This document shows positions 1 through 6,655 of a stretch of 27,009 nucleotides of DNA, piece after piece; position 1 is the first letter of the stretch; every line of letters begins with the position of its first letter. The translations under genes were made by a program, and so were the position numbers. Source of the stretch: Pedobacter glucosidilyticus (lineage in GTDB: Bacteria; Bacteroidota; Bacteroidia; Sphingobacteriales; Sphingobacteriaceae); contig NZ_DLHN01000017.1 in assembly GCF_002483235.1 (NCBI RefSeq), forward strand, positions 134,329 through 161,337, read 5' to 3'. The notes under the pieces were generated by a model, which made no database searches, was not told where the DNA came from, and saw only the letters and a program-made list of their open reading frames with translations.

Positions 1-78
1 GCTTGGGCAGGACTATCGAAATACCTAAACACGTCATTTCATATTGATCTATATGAAATGTATTATACCTCAGCCTGA
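1..78 (+). CDS. Probable C-terminal tail of an upstream gene (partial)
   Basis: Frame 1 is open from the first base to a TGA at 76-78 and would encode about 25 residues ending in LYEMYYTSA. The other two forward frames hit stops earlier. The stretch is followed at 90-120 by a strong hairpin, as expected for the end of a plus-strand gene converging on the RidA gene. It is too short to assign a family. It could be non-coding, because the inverted repeat at 35-60 lies within it. Product unknown. Confidence 0.4.
   Translation, partial: AWAGLSKYLNTSFHIDLYEMYYTSA
35..60. repeat. 10-bp perfect inverted repeat
   Basis: CATTTCATAT at 35-44 and ATATGAAATG at 51-60 are perfect reverse complements around a 6-base spacer. 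It may be chance AT-rich symmetry inside the end of the upstream gene, or the first stem of a double terminator with the hairpin at 90-120. Confidence 0.45.
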
Positions 79-89
79 CACAAAATGTA

Positions 90-120
90 AACCTATAAGG
101 TTTTAAAAACCTTATAGGTT
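90..120. terminator. Bidirectional terminator-type hairpin between converging genes
   Basis: AACCTATAAGG at 90-100 pairs with CCTTATAGGTT at 110-120. The intervening TTTTAAAAA largely continues the symmetry, so the whole unit is nearly a perfect palindrome. It sits just after the RidA stop on the minus strand and just after the probable upstream gene on the plus strand, with T-rich DNA following on the plus side. Simple palindromes of this kind are a usual terminator form in Bacteroidota. Confidence 0.75.
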
Positions 121-127
121 TTGTATT

Positions 128-514
128 TTAACCCAAAATAGCGGTAACCTCTATTTCAATAAGAATTTCTGGGTCTATCAATTTTGATACTTCTACCATG
201 GTGGTAACTGGTTTGATATCTTTAAAAAAATGACCATGTGCTTTTGCGGCTTCTTCCCATTGGCTAATGTCTGTTAAGAACATTCTGGTACGTACCACAT
301 TTTCTAAAGAAGCGCCAGCATCTTCTAATACTTTGGTTAATTTATCTAAAATGGCCTTTGTTTGGTCGTACATGGTGGTTAGGCTGTTACCATTTTCGTC
401 TTTAGCGGCTGTGGTACCGGCAATTTCTATGGTATTACCTACTTTCACCGCTCGGCAATAACCAATAATATCTTCCCAAGGAGAGCCTGAAGTAAAATTT
501 TGTCTGTTTGTCAT
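128..514 (-). CDS. RidA/YjgF/YER057c/UK114-family protein, 128 aa
   Basis: A single-domain protein of typical RidA length. Shared features are the central VVRTRMFLTDI strand (around 74-84), the TTMVEV segment and the C-terminal IEIEVTAI strand. Classical RidA proteins hydrolyse reactive enamine/imine intermediates such as 2-aminoacrylate as cytoplasmic trimers, using an arginine just before the VEV segment (PARSCVEV in the E. coli protein). Here the equivalent stretch reads PVTTMVEV, so that arginine appears to be threonine. The protein therefore probably belongs to a Rid subgroup without classical deaminase activity; its substrate cannot be told from the sequence. It is the last gene of the minus-strand run, after the dienoyl-CoA reductase gene with a 172-bp gap that holds a structured element. 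Family assignment is firm; function is open. Confidence 0.9.
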   Translation of the reverse strand: MTNRQNFTSGSPWEDIIGYCRAVKVGNTIEIAGTTAAKDENGNSLTTMYDQTKAILDKLTKVLEDAGASLENVVRTRMFLTDISQWEEAAKAHGHFFKDIKPVTTMVEVSKLIDPEILIEIEVTAILG

Positions 515-560
515 TTTATGTGTTTAAGTTTTTAGCAATGTTTTTGAAAAATAAACTGGA

Positions 561-653
561 TTGCAGCGGATACCGGCCTTGTGGCTAAGGCCTGAAGCAG
601 TATAAGCGTAAAGCCAGACTATCCGCAAATAAAAGCGAAGAACCTGGCTTTAC
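561..653. other. Compact structured element with interleaved stems, possible pseudoknot
   Basis: This stretch is visibly richer in G+C than the DNA on either side. GCGGATA (566-572) pairs with TATCCGC (620-626). Inside lies the hairpin GGCCTT (575-580)/AAGGCC (587-592). A perfect 10-bp pairing GTAAAGCCAG (608-617)/CTGGCTTTAC (644-653) crosses the outer stem, so the two long stems interleave. It lies between the dienoyl-CoA reductase gene and the RidA gene, about 50 bases upstream of the RidA start on the minus strand. It could be a RidA leader RNA structure or a copy of a dispersed palindromic repeat. No known riboswitch was recognised. Confidence 0.55.
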
Positions 654-686
654 AAAATTTATTTCATTTTATTATGGGAGCTTAAT

Positions 687-1562
687 TTAGCTTCCTTTGG
701 TATTTCTAATCATAGCTTCTAGGGCGTCCCACATTTCGGGGCTTATCATTTCTAAGCCATTGAATTGGCCGGCACCTTGTAGCCACTCGCCACCATCTAT
801 GGTAATGATTTCTCCGTTGATGTAGTTTGAAAAATCTGATAGTAAATAGGCTGCTAGGTTTGCGAGTTCCTGATGTTCGCCAACTCTTTTTAAAGGCACA
901 CGATTTTTAAAATCAAATTTTTGGGCCATGTCTCCGGGTAATAACCTTTCCCAAGCGCCTTTTGTTGGGAACGGACCAGGTGCTATGGCATTACATCTGA
1001 TTTGGTAGCGGCCCCACTCTGCGGCTAAAGATTTGGTCATGGCCAAAACACCGCCTTTAGCACATGCCGACGGAACTACATAACCAGAACCTGTGAAAGC
1101 GTAAGTGGTTACAATATTGAGGATGCTGGCTGCCTGTTTTTCTTTTATCCAGTGCTTACCAAAGGCCAAAGTGCAGTTTACAGTACCCTTTAAAACAATG
1201 TCTATAATGGTAGAGAATGCGTTGGCAGATAAACGCTCTGTTGGCGATATAAAATTACCTGCCGCATTGTTTAATAAACCATCTACTTTACCAAAGGCCG
1301 CCAAACTTGCTGCTAAAACTTCATCCACTTGCTCTGCATTTCTTACATCGCAAGCTAGGGGTAAAACTTTACCTCCTGTTTTAGCCTCCAGCTCTTGAGC
1401 TGTTTTTTGCAGTACTTCTAATTTACGGGAGGTGATAACCACTTGCGCACCTAACTCTAATAAATAAGTGCTCATGGCTTTTCCTAAACCGGTTCCGCCG
1501 CCTGTTACAACGAAAGTTTTTCCTTGTAAGGCATTGTCTCTTAACATGGGTTGGTTGTACAT
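687..1562 (-). CDS. 2,4-dienoyl-CoA reductase, SDR family, 291 aa
   Basis: An NAD(P)H-dependent short-chain dehydrogenase expected to reduce 2,4-dienoyl-CoA to an enoyl-CoA during oxidation of unsaturated fatty acids. Visible features are the dinucleotide motif TGGGTGLG (20-27), NNAAGNF (98-104), TYAFTGSGYVVPSACAK (153-169) and PGPF (195-198). The classical SDR tyrosine is absent from the YxxxK position. Instead Tyr154 and Lys169 match the active-site Tyr/Lys arrangement of mitochondrial DECR1, and the protein also shares that family's C-terminal end (IRNTKGS). Length is normal. The gene lies downstream of the enoyl-CoA isomerase gene, the other auxiliary enzyme of this pathway, but the two are separated by 274 bp of low-complexity repeats, so a shared transcript is uncertain. 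Assignment within the SDR superfamily is unusually strong because of the DECR-specific signatures. Confidence 0.9.
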   Translation of the reverse strand: MYNQPMLRDNALQGKTFVVTGGGTGLGKAMSTYLLELGAQVVITSRKLEVLQKTAQELEAKTGGKVLPLACDVRNAEQVDEVLAASLAAFGKVDGLLNNAAGNFISPTERLSANAFSTIIDIVLKGTVNCTLAFGKHWIKEKQAASILNIVTTYAFTGSGYVVPSACAKGGVLAMTKSLAAEWGRYQIRCNAIAPGPFPTKGAWERLLPGDMAQKFDFKNRVPLKRVGEHQELANLAAYLLSDFSNYINGEIITIDGGEWLQGAGQFNGLEMISPEMWDALEAMIRNTKGS

Positions 1563-1570
1563 AATAGTAG

Positions 1571-1836
1571 TTGGTTAGGTGGTTAGTTGCTTAGGTGGTT
1601 AGTTGCTTAGGTGGTTAGTTGGTTAGTTCATTAGTCATTAGTTCATTGGTGTGATTGGTTCATTAGTATGATTAGTTCATTGGTGTTATTAGTTCATTGG
1701 TTCATTAGTATGATTAGTTCATTGGTGTTATTGGTCTGGAGCTTTTGTAAAATTTAGGGTCTTTCTACTTTATACTTCATACTTTCTACTTACTAATGAC
1801 TCCACACTAATGACTAATGACTCTATACTAATGACA
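1571..1836. repeat. Low-complexity tandem repeat block in the isomerase-reductase gap
   Basis: Three tandem 16-bp copies of TTAGGTGGTTAGTTGC occupy 1575-1622 (the last copy ends in G). A 34-bp sequence at 1657-1690 recurs exactly at 1699-1732 (period 42) and is itself built from ATTAGTTCATTGG-like units. CTTTCTACTT occurs at 1761-1770 and 1782-1791. ACTAATGAC occurs at 1792-1800, 1806-1814 and 1827-1835. TCATTAGTCATTAGT (1628-1642) is the exact reverse complement of 1806-1820. No coding frame or -7 box was seen in it. It looks like slippage-expanded DNA. Confidence 0.85.
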
Positions 1837-2604
1837 CTACTTACTGCCTCCCTTGAGGTTTTCTATAATTGTTTTAAGGATTGACCTTGTTGATGGTGCC
1901 CACCATTGTTTTAACATAGTATCTAGCGTAGAAGTTTGGTCGGCTGATACTTTTTCTATCAATTCTTTGCGCAAATTAAGTTTTGATTGTTGCCAAGTGG
2001 TAGCATCATACTGTAGGTAGCTTTGTATTTTCTTTTGTGCATGGCTCATTAAGCTGCTGATATCTGAAGTAGCATCTAGCAAGCCAATTTGTTTGGCTTC
2101 CTCAACAGAGAAGAGTTTACCTTCTAATAGGCTTTGATAGGCTTTTGCTTGCCCCAGCCAAAAAGCATACAAATGGAAAATACTATCCGGTACGATGATA
2201 CCTACGGGTACTTCGTTTAAACCGATGATGTATTTACCTTCTGCCATAACCCTATAATCGCAGCAGAGTGCCATTACACAGCCACCGGCTGGGCTATGCC
2301 CACTGATAGCAGCTACTAAAGGCTTTTTAAATAGGGTTAAGGTTTTTACTAAATCCAGAAAATCAACCCAAAAGTTTTTGATTTGATTTTCATCATAGTC
2401 ATAAAGCTCTATTAAGTCTAAACCAGCAGTAAAAAAGCCTTCTTTACCTGTTAATATAGTGCCTAAAATTTGCTCGTCTTGTTCTATATTCTTGATAAGG
2501 CTTTTTAATTCTTTTATCAACTCGGCATTCATAGCATTAGATTTACCCCTGTTTAATGCTATAATCGCTACCTTCTCTCTTACAGTTACACTTAATGTAT
2601 TCAT
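1837..2604 (-). CDS. Delta3,delta2-enoyl-CoA isomerase (crotonase superfamily), 255 aa
   Basis: A crotonase-fold enzyme expected to shift a 3-enoyl-CoA double bond to the 2-trans position so that beta-oxidation can continue. The oxyanion-hole segments are FTAGLDL (58-64) and SPAGGC (104-109), followed by CDYR (115-118) and IGLNEVPVGI (127-136). The pattern AGLDL / PAGGC / CDYR / GLNE is that of mitochondrial ECI1, with Glu131 in the place of its catalytic acid. Ordinary hydratases have a second glutamate near the PAGGC loop; here that region reads GGCVMAL, which supports isomerase over hydratase. The gene starts 3 bp after the stop of the macroglobulin/plug gene, so it is probably co-transcribed and possibly translationally coupled. 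A general enoyl-CoA hydratase call is the alternative. Confidence 0.85.
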   Translation of the reverse strand: MNTLSVTVREKVAIIALNRGKSNAMNAELIKELKSLIKNIEQDEQILGTILTGKEGFFTAGLDLIELYDYDENQIKNFWVDFLDLVKTLTLFKKPLVAAISGHSPAGGCVMALCCDYRVMAEGKYIIGLNEVPVGIIVPDSIFHLYAFWLGQAKAYQSLLEGKLFSVEEAKQIGLLDATSDISSLMSHAQKKIQSYLQYDATTWQQSKLNLRKELIEKVSADQTSTLDTMLKQWWAPSTRSILKTIIENLKGGSK

Positions 2605-2607
2605 ATC

Positions 2608-5313
2608 CTAATTTACTTTATATCTGATAACTTTTCTGCCTAAACGCCCATAAACATCTAAACCTTCAACAACTACGCGGTAGGTTCCGGTGCCATCGGC
2701 ATTAAAATAATTAACTTTTGCATTTCCGGTAGTATCTGTTATCACGGTAGGGTTCCAGTAAATGGTACTTCTTAAATCGGCCATATCTTTTTTAGTTTCT
2801 GCCTTATCGTAGGCTGGCACATAAAATTGTTTCATGGTAGTAAAACCTAAAGGTTGATAAGCGATTAAACCTGGTGTATAGGTATTGGTAGAACTATAAT
2901 TACCACCACCTCTTTTGGTGTTGATGACAATAACACCAGAACCACCTCTACCACCATAAATAGCGGTCATGGCACCCGGTTTCATGATTTCTACGCTTTC
3001 TACATCTTGTGGGGCTATGGTATTTAAGAAATCTGGTTCTACAAAAATACCGTCTAAGATAATCTGAGCGGGAGGCCCGCCCATATTTCTCATAAAATAT
3101 ATTTCCCCGTTCTGAATCATCATACCTGCTACTTTTCCTTGTAAAGCAAATTCTAGATTTGGCGCATTTTGTAGTTCTTCGGCTGTAATTACCCTATCGG
3201 CATTACCAGCACCATTTAAATTGCTAGAGTTTTGAAGTTTCTCTCGTTTTTCTACTACACTTACTTCATCTAACATAATAGAACGTGTGATTAAACCATT
3301 CTTTAATAATTCTTCGTACTGGCTTTTGCTATTTTTAATATAAGCAGACATAGAAGCATTAATATTTGCACTAAGTTCTGATTTTTCGAAAGGCTTTTGT
3401 ACGGGATGCTTACCAAACTCATCCATCACAATCTCTACAAACTTTTTATCCTTTATGGTTCTGGCTTGTACAACAAACTTGGTGCTATCTGGAAACAACA
3501 GGCTATCTACTAAAAATTTACCTGTTTCGTCTGTTTTTGCCTGAATAATAAATGTCCCACCTGTAGAACTAAAAACCGTTACATTACCATTAGCAACAGG
3601 CTTTTTATTGTTGCTTACCGTACCTGATATACTTAAAGTTTTTTCGGGTTTAAAAGTTAAGGATGGGAAAGCGTTATTGATGATATTTTGCCAGTTGAAT
3701 CTTCTCCATCCTTGTGTCATGAGTAGCACATCTAAATCAGCTTTTTTCTTATCATCTATCTCATGGAAATAATAATTTGGATTTTCTACATAACCCTTAA
3801 GATCTGATTTTAGCAGCAGTTCTGACAAAATAGTATGCTCTTCTTCTGGCTTAACCGGCACTTTACCTTCATCAATTACCGACATAGATAAGGAACTCAC
3901 CATTGGGTTATTGTCATTAGTTTTAGCTGTAACGGCAATGTTAACTTTACCTCTTTTGGCATATACTTCTTTATCTGGTTTGATATCGATATTTAAAAAA
4001 TCTTTTGTGTTAGCATGAAATATCAAACGCTCTGATAGGGGCTGCGCTTGGTCATTAAAAAGTGTTAATTGAATAATACCAGTAGGAAATTGTGCTTTTG
4101 AAAGATATGTGGCAAAACCATTTTTTGAGAGTTTAGCTACTGCCGAATAAATGACATTACCAGAAGATTGAACCAAAACGGTGAAGTTTTTACCTAAATG
4201 ACTGTTGGCATAAGCATCATTGGCTTGCACTCTCAACAGTAAAGAATCTTGCCCTTTGTCTACAGTGCTTAAGACAATCCCTTCGGGTTTAACTGCAGGG
4301 AGTGGAAACTTCTTCTCTGTACCATCAGCAAAAGTAACCACCGCTTCATAAGTTAAATTGGCTTCCGGATAAATGGAGAAATAACCCATTCCCGCATGTC
4401 GGGTTAAAATATTTGCGATTTTTTTCCCATTGCTATCTTGTACATAACCGCTAATGGATTTCCCTAATCCATCGGTACCAACAGCTTTAAAAGCAACTTT
4501 TGATCTTACTTGGGTAACCATATCTCCGCCTTCCGGGAAAAACTGTACATCTACCTGGTTGCTGGTACTTTTGATAGGGATAAGCTTATTTACAATGGTA
4601 CCTTCAGAAATGGTTAAGGCTACATTTAATACACCTGATTTTATAACTTCTGGTTTATTATTGGTGATATTTATCACTGTATTTCCTTGGTCATCTGTAT
4701 TTACTTTACCTTTTTCGGTTTGCCTACCATCAAGTTCTACGGTATAATTTACCTCTCGATTGGCATAAGGGAAGCCATCTACATTTTTAAAATTGACTTT
4801 TGCTACTACCAATTCTTTTCCATCGACATTGCTAAACTCGTAATTGGTTTGGATAATCAACTGGCTAGAACGAATATCGCCAACGTTAAAGGTTTGGTTA
4901 TAAAAGAAAGATTCATCAAAATTGCGCATCCAATTGGTATAGGCTCTTAGCCTGTAATTTCCTTCTTTTAAAGAATCTGCAAGTTCTATATTACCCCAAC
5001 CAAAACCAGCTGTTAAAGGCAATCGAAGTGTTTTTTTTACTTGATTTTTCTGATTGATTAAATCTACATACATGATTTTACTTAGTACTGATGGGCGCAT
5101 CGTTTGCGCATCAACAACATAGGCTTTAAACCAAATTTGATCTCCCGTAGCATAATAGGGCTTATCTGTATGTAGATAAATTTTCTCTTGCGTGTGCGAT
5201 GTATGAAACTTATTGAAATTATCTAAAACTTGTTTCAATTTATCATCCTGAGCAACAAAAGCGACAAAAACGGTAACTGCAAGTAGCAAAAAAAGGTAAT
5301 GAATCTTTTTCAT
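2608..5313 (-). CDS. Secreted macroglobulin-like protein with an orphan TonB plug domain, 901 aa
   Basis: Residues 1-21 form a signal peptide. Then follow an MG2-like domain (about 43-145, with KIYLHTDKPYYATGDQIWFK-type sequence), further beta-sandwich segments (about 150-480), a carboxypeptidase-regulatory-like domain (about 558-620, SISGTV...DETGKF) and a TonB-dependent-receptor plug domain (about 705-800, with ALQGKVAGM, ILDG, VESVEIMKPG and AIYGGRGGSGVIVI). A final beta domain (about 848-901) contains YWNPT...TDTTG.A.V.Y. No TonB box or 22-strand barrel follows the plug, so it cannot be a complete receptor. It probably acts in the periplasm or at the outer membrane as an adaptor or macroglobulin-like protein; the true role is unknown. 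Proteins of this layout are recurrent in Bacteroidota. It probably heads a unit with the isomerase gene. Confidence 0.85.
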   Translation of the reverse strand: MKKIHYLFLLLAVTVFVAFVAQDDKLKQVLDNFNKFHTSHTQEKIYLHTDKPYYATGDQIWFKAYVVDAQTMRPSVLSKIMYVDLINQKNQVKKTLRLPLTAGFGWGNIELADSLKEGNYRLRAYTNWMRNFDESFFYNQTFNVGDIRSSQLIIQTNYEFSNVDGKELVVAKVNFKNVDGFPYANREVNYTVELDGRQTEKGKVNTDDQGNTVINITNNKPEVIKSGVLNVALTISEGTIVNKLIPIKSTSNQVDVQFFPEGGDMVTQVRSKVAFKAVGTDGLGKSISGYVQDSNGKKIANILTRHAGMGYFSIYPEANLTYEAVVTFADGTEKKFPLPAVKPEGIVLSTVDKGQDSLLLRVQANDAYANSHLGKNFTVLVQSSGNVIYSAVAKLSKNGFATYLSKAQFPTGIIQLTLFNDQAQPLSERLIFHANTKDFLNIDIKPDKEVYAKRGKVNIAVTAKTNDNNPMVSSLSMSVIDEGKVPVKPEEEHTILSELLLKSDLKGYVENPNYYFHEIDDKKKADLDVLLMTQGWRRFNWQNIINNAFPSLTFKPEKTLSISGTVSNNKKPVANGNVTVFSSTGGTFIIQAKTDETGKFLVDSLLFPDSTKFVVQARTIKDKKFVEIVMDEFGKHPVQKPFEKSELSANINASMSAYIKNSKSQYEELLKNGLITRSIMLDEVSVVEKREKLQNSSNLNGAGNADRVITAEELQNAPNLEFALQGKVAGMMIQNGEIYFMRNMGGPPAQIILDGIFVEPDFLNTIAPQDVESVEIMKPGAMTAIYGGRGGSGVIVINTKRGGGNYSSTNTYTPGLIAYQPLGFTTMKQFYVPAYDKAETKKDMADLRSTIYWNPTVITDTTGNAKVNYFNADGTGTYRVVVEGLDVYGRLGRKVIRYKVN

Positions 5314-5351
5314 TAAGGCTTATTTTAAAATTGTTTTATAGGTAAGACAAT

Positions 5352-5383
5352 ATGGCGTTAAGAAAGTTTAGTTCTAACGCCAT
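5352..5383 (-). terminator. Hairpin after the dCTP deaminase gene
   Basis: ATGGCGTTA (5352-5360) and TAACGCCAT (5375-5383) form a perfect 9-bp stem with a 14-base loop, 10 bases after the dCTP deaminase stop on the minus strand and before the macroglobulin/plug gene. No clear U-tract follows on the minus strand, so it may be a weak terminator or an mRNA stabiliser. Confidence 0.5.
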
Positions 5384-5392
5384 CTATCATAT

Positions 5393-5929
5393 TTAAAAGT
5401 TATTTTTCCACATCATGCTTTCAACAGGCTTGGTGGTTTTATGATTATATTTAGCATTGCCTTTGGTATTGTACATGGTTTGTATATCACCTTCTACGAC
5501 AAAATAAATTAATTGGCCAATAGGCATACCAGCATATATACGAACGGGCTGCGCTACAGATATTTCCAATGTCCAGGTATTGCAGAAACCAACATCGCCT
5601 TTCCCTGCTGTTGCATGTATATCAATACCCAATCTACCCGTACTTGATTTTCCTTCCAAAAAAGGTACATGTTGATGCGTTTCTGTATATTCTAACGTTA
5701 CTCCCAAATACAAAGTATTGGGTTGTAATACGTAGCCTTCTTTAGGAATTTCGAAGTGCTCTATTTGGTTATGTTTTTTAGCATCTAGTATCCTATCTGT
5801 ATAACAAGCCAGATATTTTCCTAGGTGTACATCATAAGAATTAGTACCTAAACATTCCTTTTTAAAAGGCTCTATAATGATGGTTCCTTTGTCTATTTCT
5901 TCTAAGATACGTTGGTCTGAAAGAATCAT
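5393..5929 (-). CDS. dcd: dCTP deaminase family protein, 178 aa
   Basis: A homotrimeric cytoplasmic enzyme of the dUTPase fold, expected to convert dCTP to dUTP in thymidylate supply. Seen are the N-terminal MILSDQRI start of the family, the EGKSSTGRLG nucleotide-binding motif (92-101, with Ser95, Ser96 and Arg99) and TLE with the catalytic glutamate at 122. The stretches around DVGF...TLE and IGQLI resemble archaeal and mycobacterial bifunctional dCTP deaminase/dUTPases more than the E. coli enzyme, so it could release dUMP directly; the sequence alone does not settle this. The length fits the family. The gene is divergent from the phosphopantetheinyl transferase gene across 75 bp and is followed by a hairpin and then the macroglobulin/plug gene. 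Confidence 0.9.
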   Translation of the reverse strand: MILSDQRILEEIDKGTIIIEPFKKECLGTNSYDVHLGKYLACYTDRILDAKKHNQIEHFEIPKEGYVLQPNTLYLGVTLEYTETHQHVPFLEGKSSTGRLGIDIHATAGKGDVGFCNTWTLEISVAQPVRIYAGMPIGQLIYFVVEGDIQTMYNTKGNAKYNHKTTKPVESMMWKNNF

Positions 5930-5974
5930 GATTGATTATGGTTTTACTTTGCCTAAAATATGATTTATTTAAAA

Positions 5975-5982
5975 TAATTTTG
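5975..5982 (+). promoter_or_regulatory. Bacteroidota -7 box for the PPTase-lipB pair
   Basis: TAATTTTG matches TAnnTTTG. A TTTG at 5948-5951 lies 23 bases upstream as a possible -33 element. Transcription would start near 5988, giving a leader of about 17 bases before the ATG at 6005. Confidence 0.6.
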
Positions 5983-6004
5983 TACCGTATTAGAAATTAA
6001 ATAG

Positions 6005-6655
6005 ATGCCTCTCACTTTTTTGGAAGAAATACATCCCAATACTTATATAGGGCTTTGGAAAATAGAAGAAGAACCTGCTATTTTAGAAAAGCAACTGCAA
6101 CTGAAAGACCATGAAAAAGAGGTTTTAAAGGGTCTCAATACTCAAAAAAGAAATCTGCACTGGTTGGCTACCCGGGTACTTTTAAGAAAAATGTTGAACA
6201 CCGAGGAATATATAGATTGCCAACCTGATAAAAATGGTAAGCCCGTTTTGTTAAATATGCCACATCATATTTCATTAAGTCATTCTTATGATTATGCGGC
6301 GGTTATGATTAGTAAAGATAAAAGAGTAGGTATAGATATAGAGATTATCAAAGAAAAAATCACCAGAGTTCAGCAAAAATTTATGAGCCCACAAGAGCTT
6401 AATTTTATTGATGAGCAACATGCCATAGAGCATTTATATGTTTGCTGGTGCGCTAAAGAAGCCCTTTACAAACTCAACGGTAAAAAGGAAACCTCTTTTA
6501 AAGATGATATTCATTTAGATGAGTTTCCATACCAAACAAAAGGCTTACTAAAAGGTAGTATTAAAAAGAAACCCATAGCCAAAAGCTATACCATTGCTTA
6601 TCGCAAGTTTGAAGATTATATGTTGGGTTACGTTTACGAAGAAGATGAAGAATAA
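6005..6655 (+). CDS. 4'-phosphopantetheinyl transferase (Sfp-like), 216 aa
   Basis: Transfers the phosphopantetheine arm of CoA to a serine of acyl or peptidyl carrier proteins. The two halves of the Sfp-type fold are visible: SLSHSYDYAAV (90-100), the magnesium-binding VGIDIE motif (108-113, Asp111 and Glu113) and WCAKEALYK (148-156, including Glu152). The length is normal for single-chain Sfp/EntD-type enzymes. No secondary-metabolite cluster is near, so it probably serves the fatty-acid carrier protein or another general carrier. Its last 11 bases overlap the start of lipB, suggesting co-expression with an enzyme that takes octanoyl groups from the same carrier. The ATG is preceded by a good -7 box at 5975. 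Confidence 0.9.
   Translation: MPLTFLEEIHPNTYIGLWKIEEEPAILEKQLQLKDHEKEVLKGLNTQKRNLHWLATRVLLRKMLNTEEYIDCQPDKNGKPVLLNMPHHISLSHSYDYAAVMISKDKRVGIDIEIIKEKITRVQQKFMSPQELNFIDEQHAIEHLYVCWCAKEALYKLNGKKETSFKDDIHLDEFPYQTKGLLKGSIKKKPIAKSYTIAYRKFEDYMLGYVYEEDEE

Noticed and set aside
687..1562. Inactive SDR because the classical YxxxK tyrosine is missing
   Set aside because: The DECR branch uses a tyrosine further upstream (Tyr154 here) with Lys169, so the active site is complete for that branch.
1571..1740. CRISPR-like array
   Set aside because: Copies are directly adjacent or share sub-repeats, there are no unique spacers of regular length, and no cas genes are present.
4454..4950. Plus-strand open frames inside the macroglobulin/plug gene
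   Set aside because: They overlap each other and a long, clearly coding minus-strand gene; their translations show no recognisable domain.
6594..6644. Longer N-terminus for LipB
   Set aside because: The extra 17 residues are the end of the PPTase gene read in another frame; MKNKEVFF at 6645 has a purine-rich upstream stretch.
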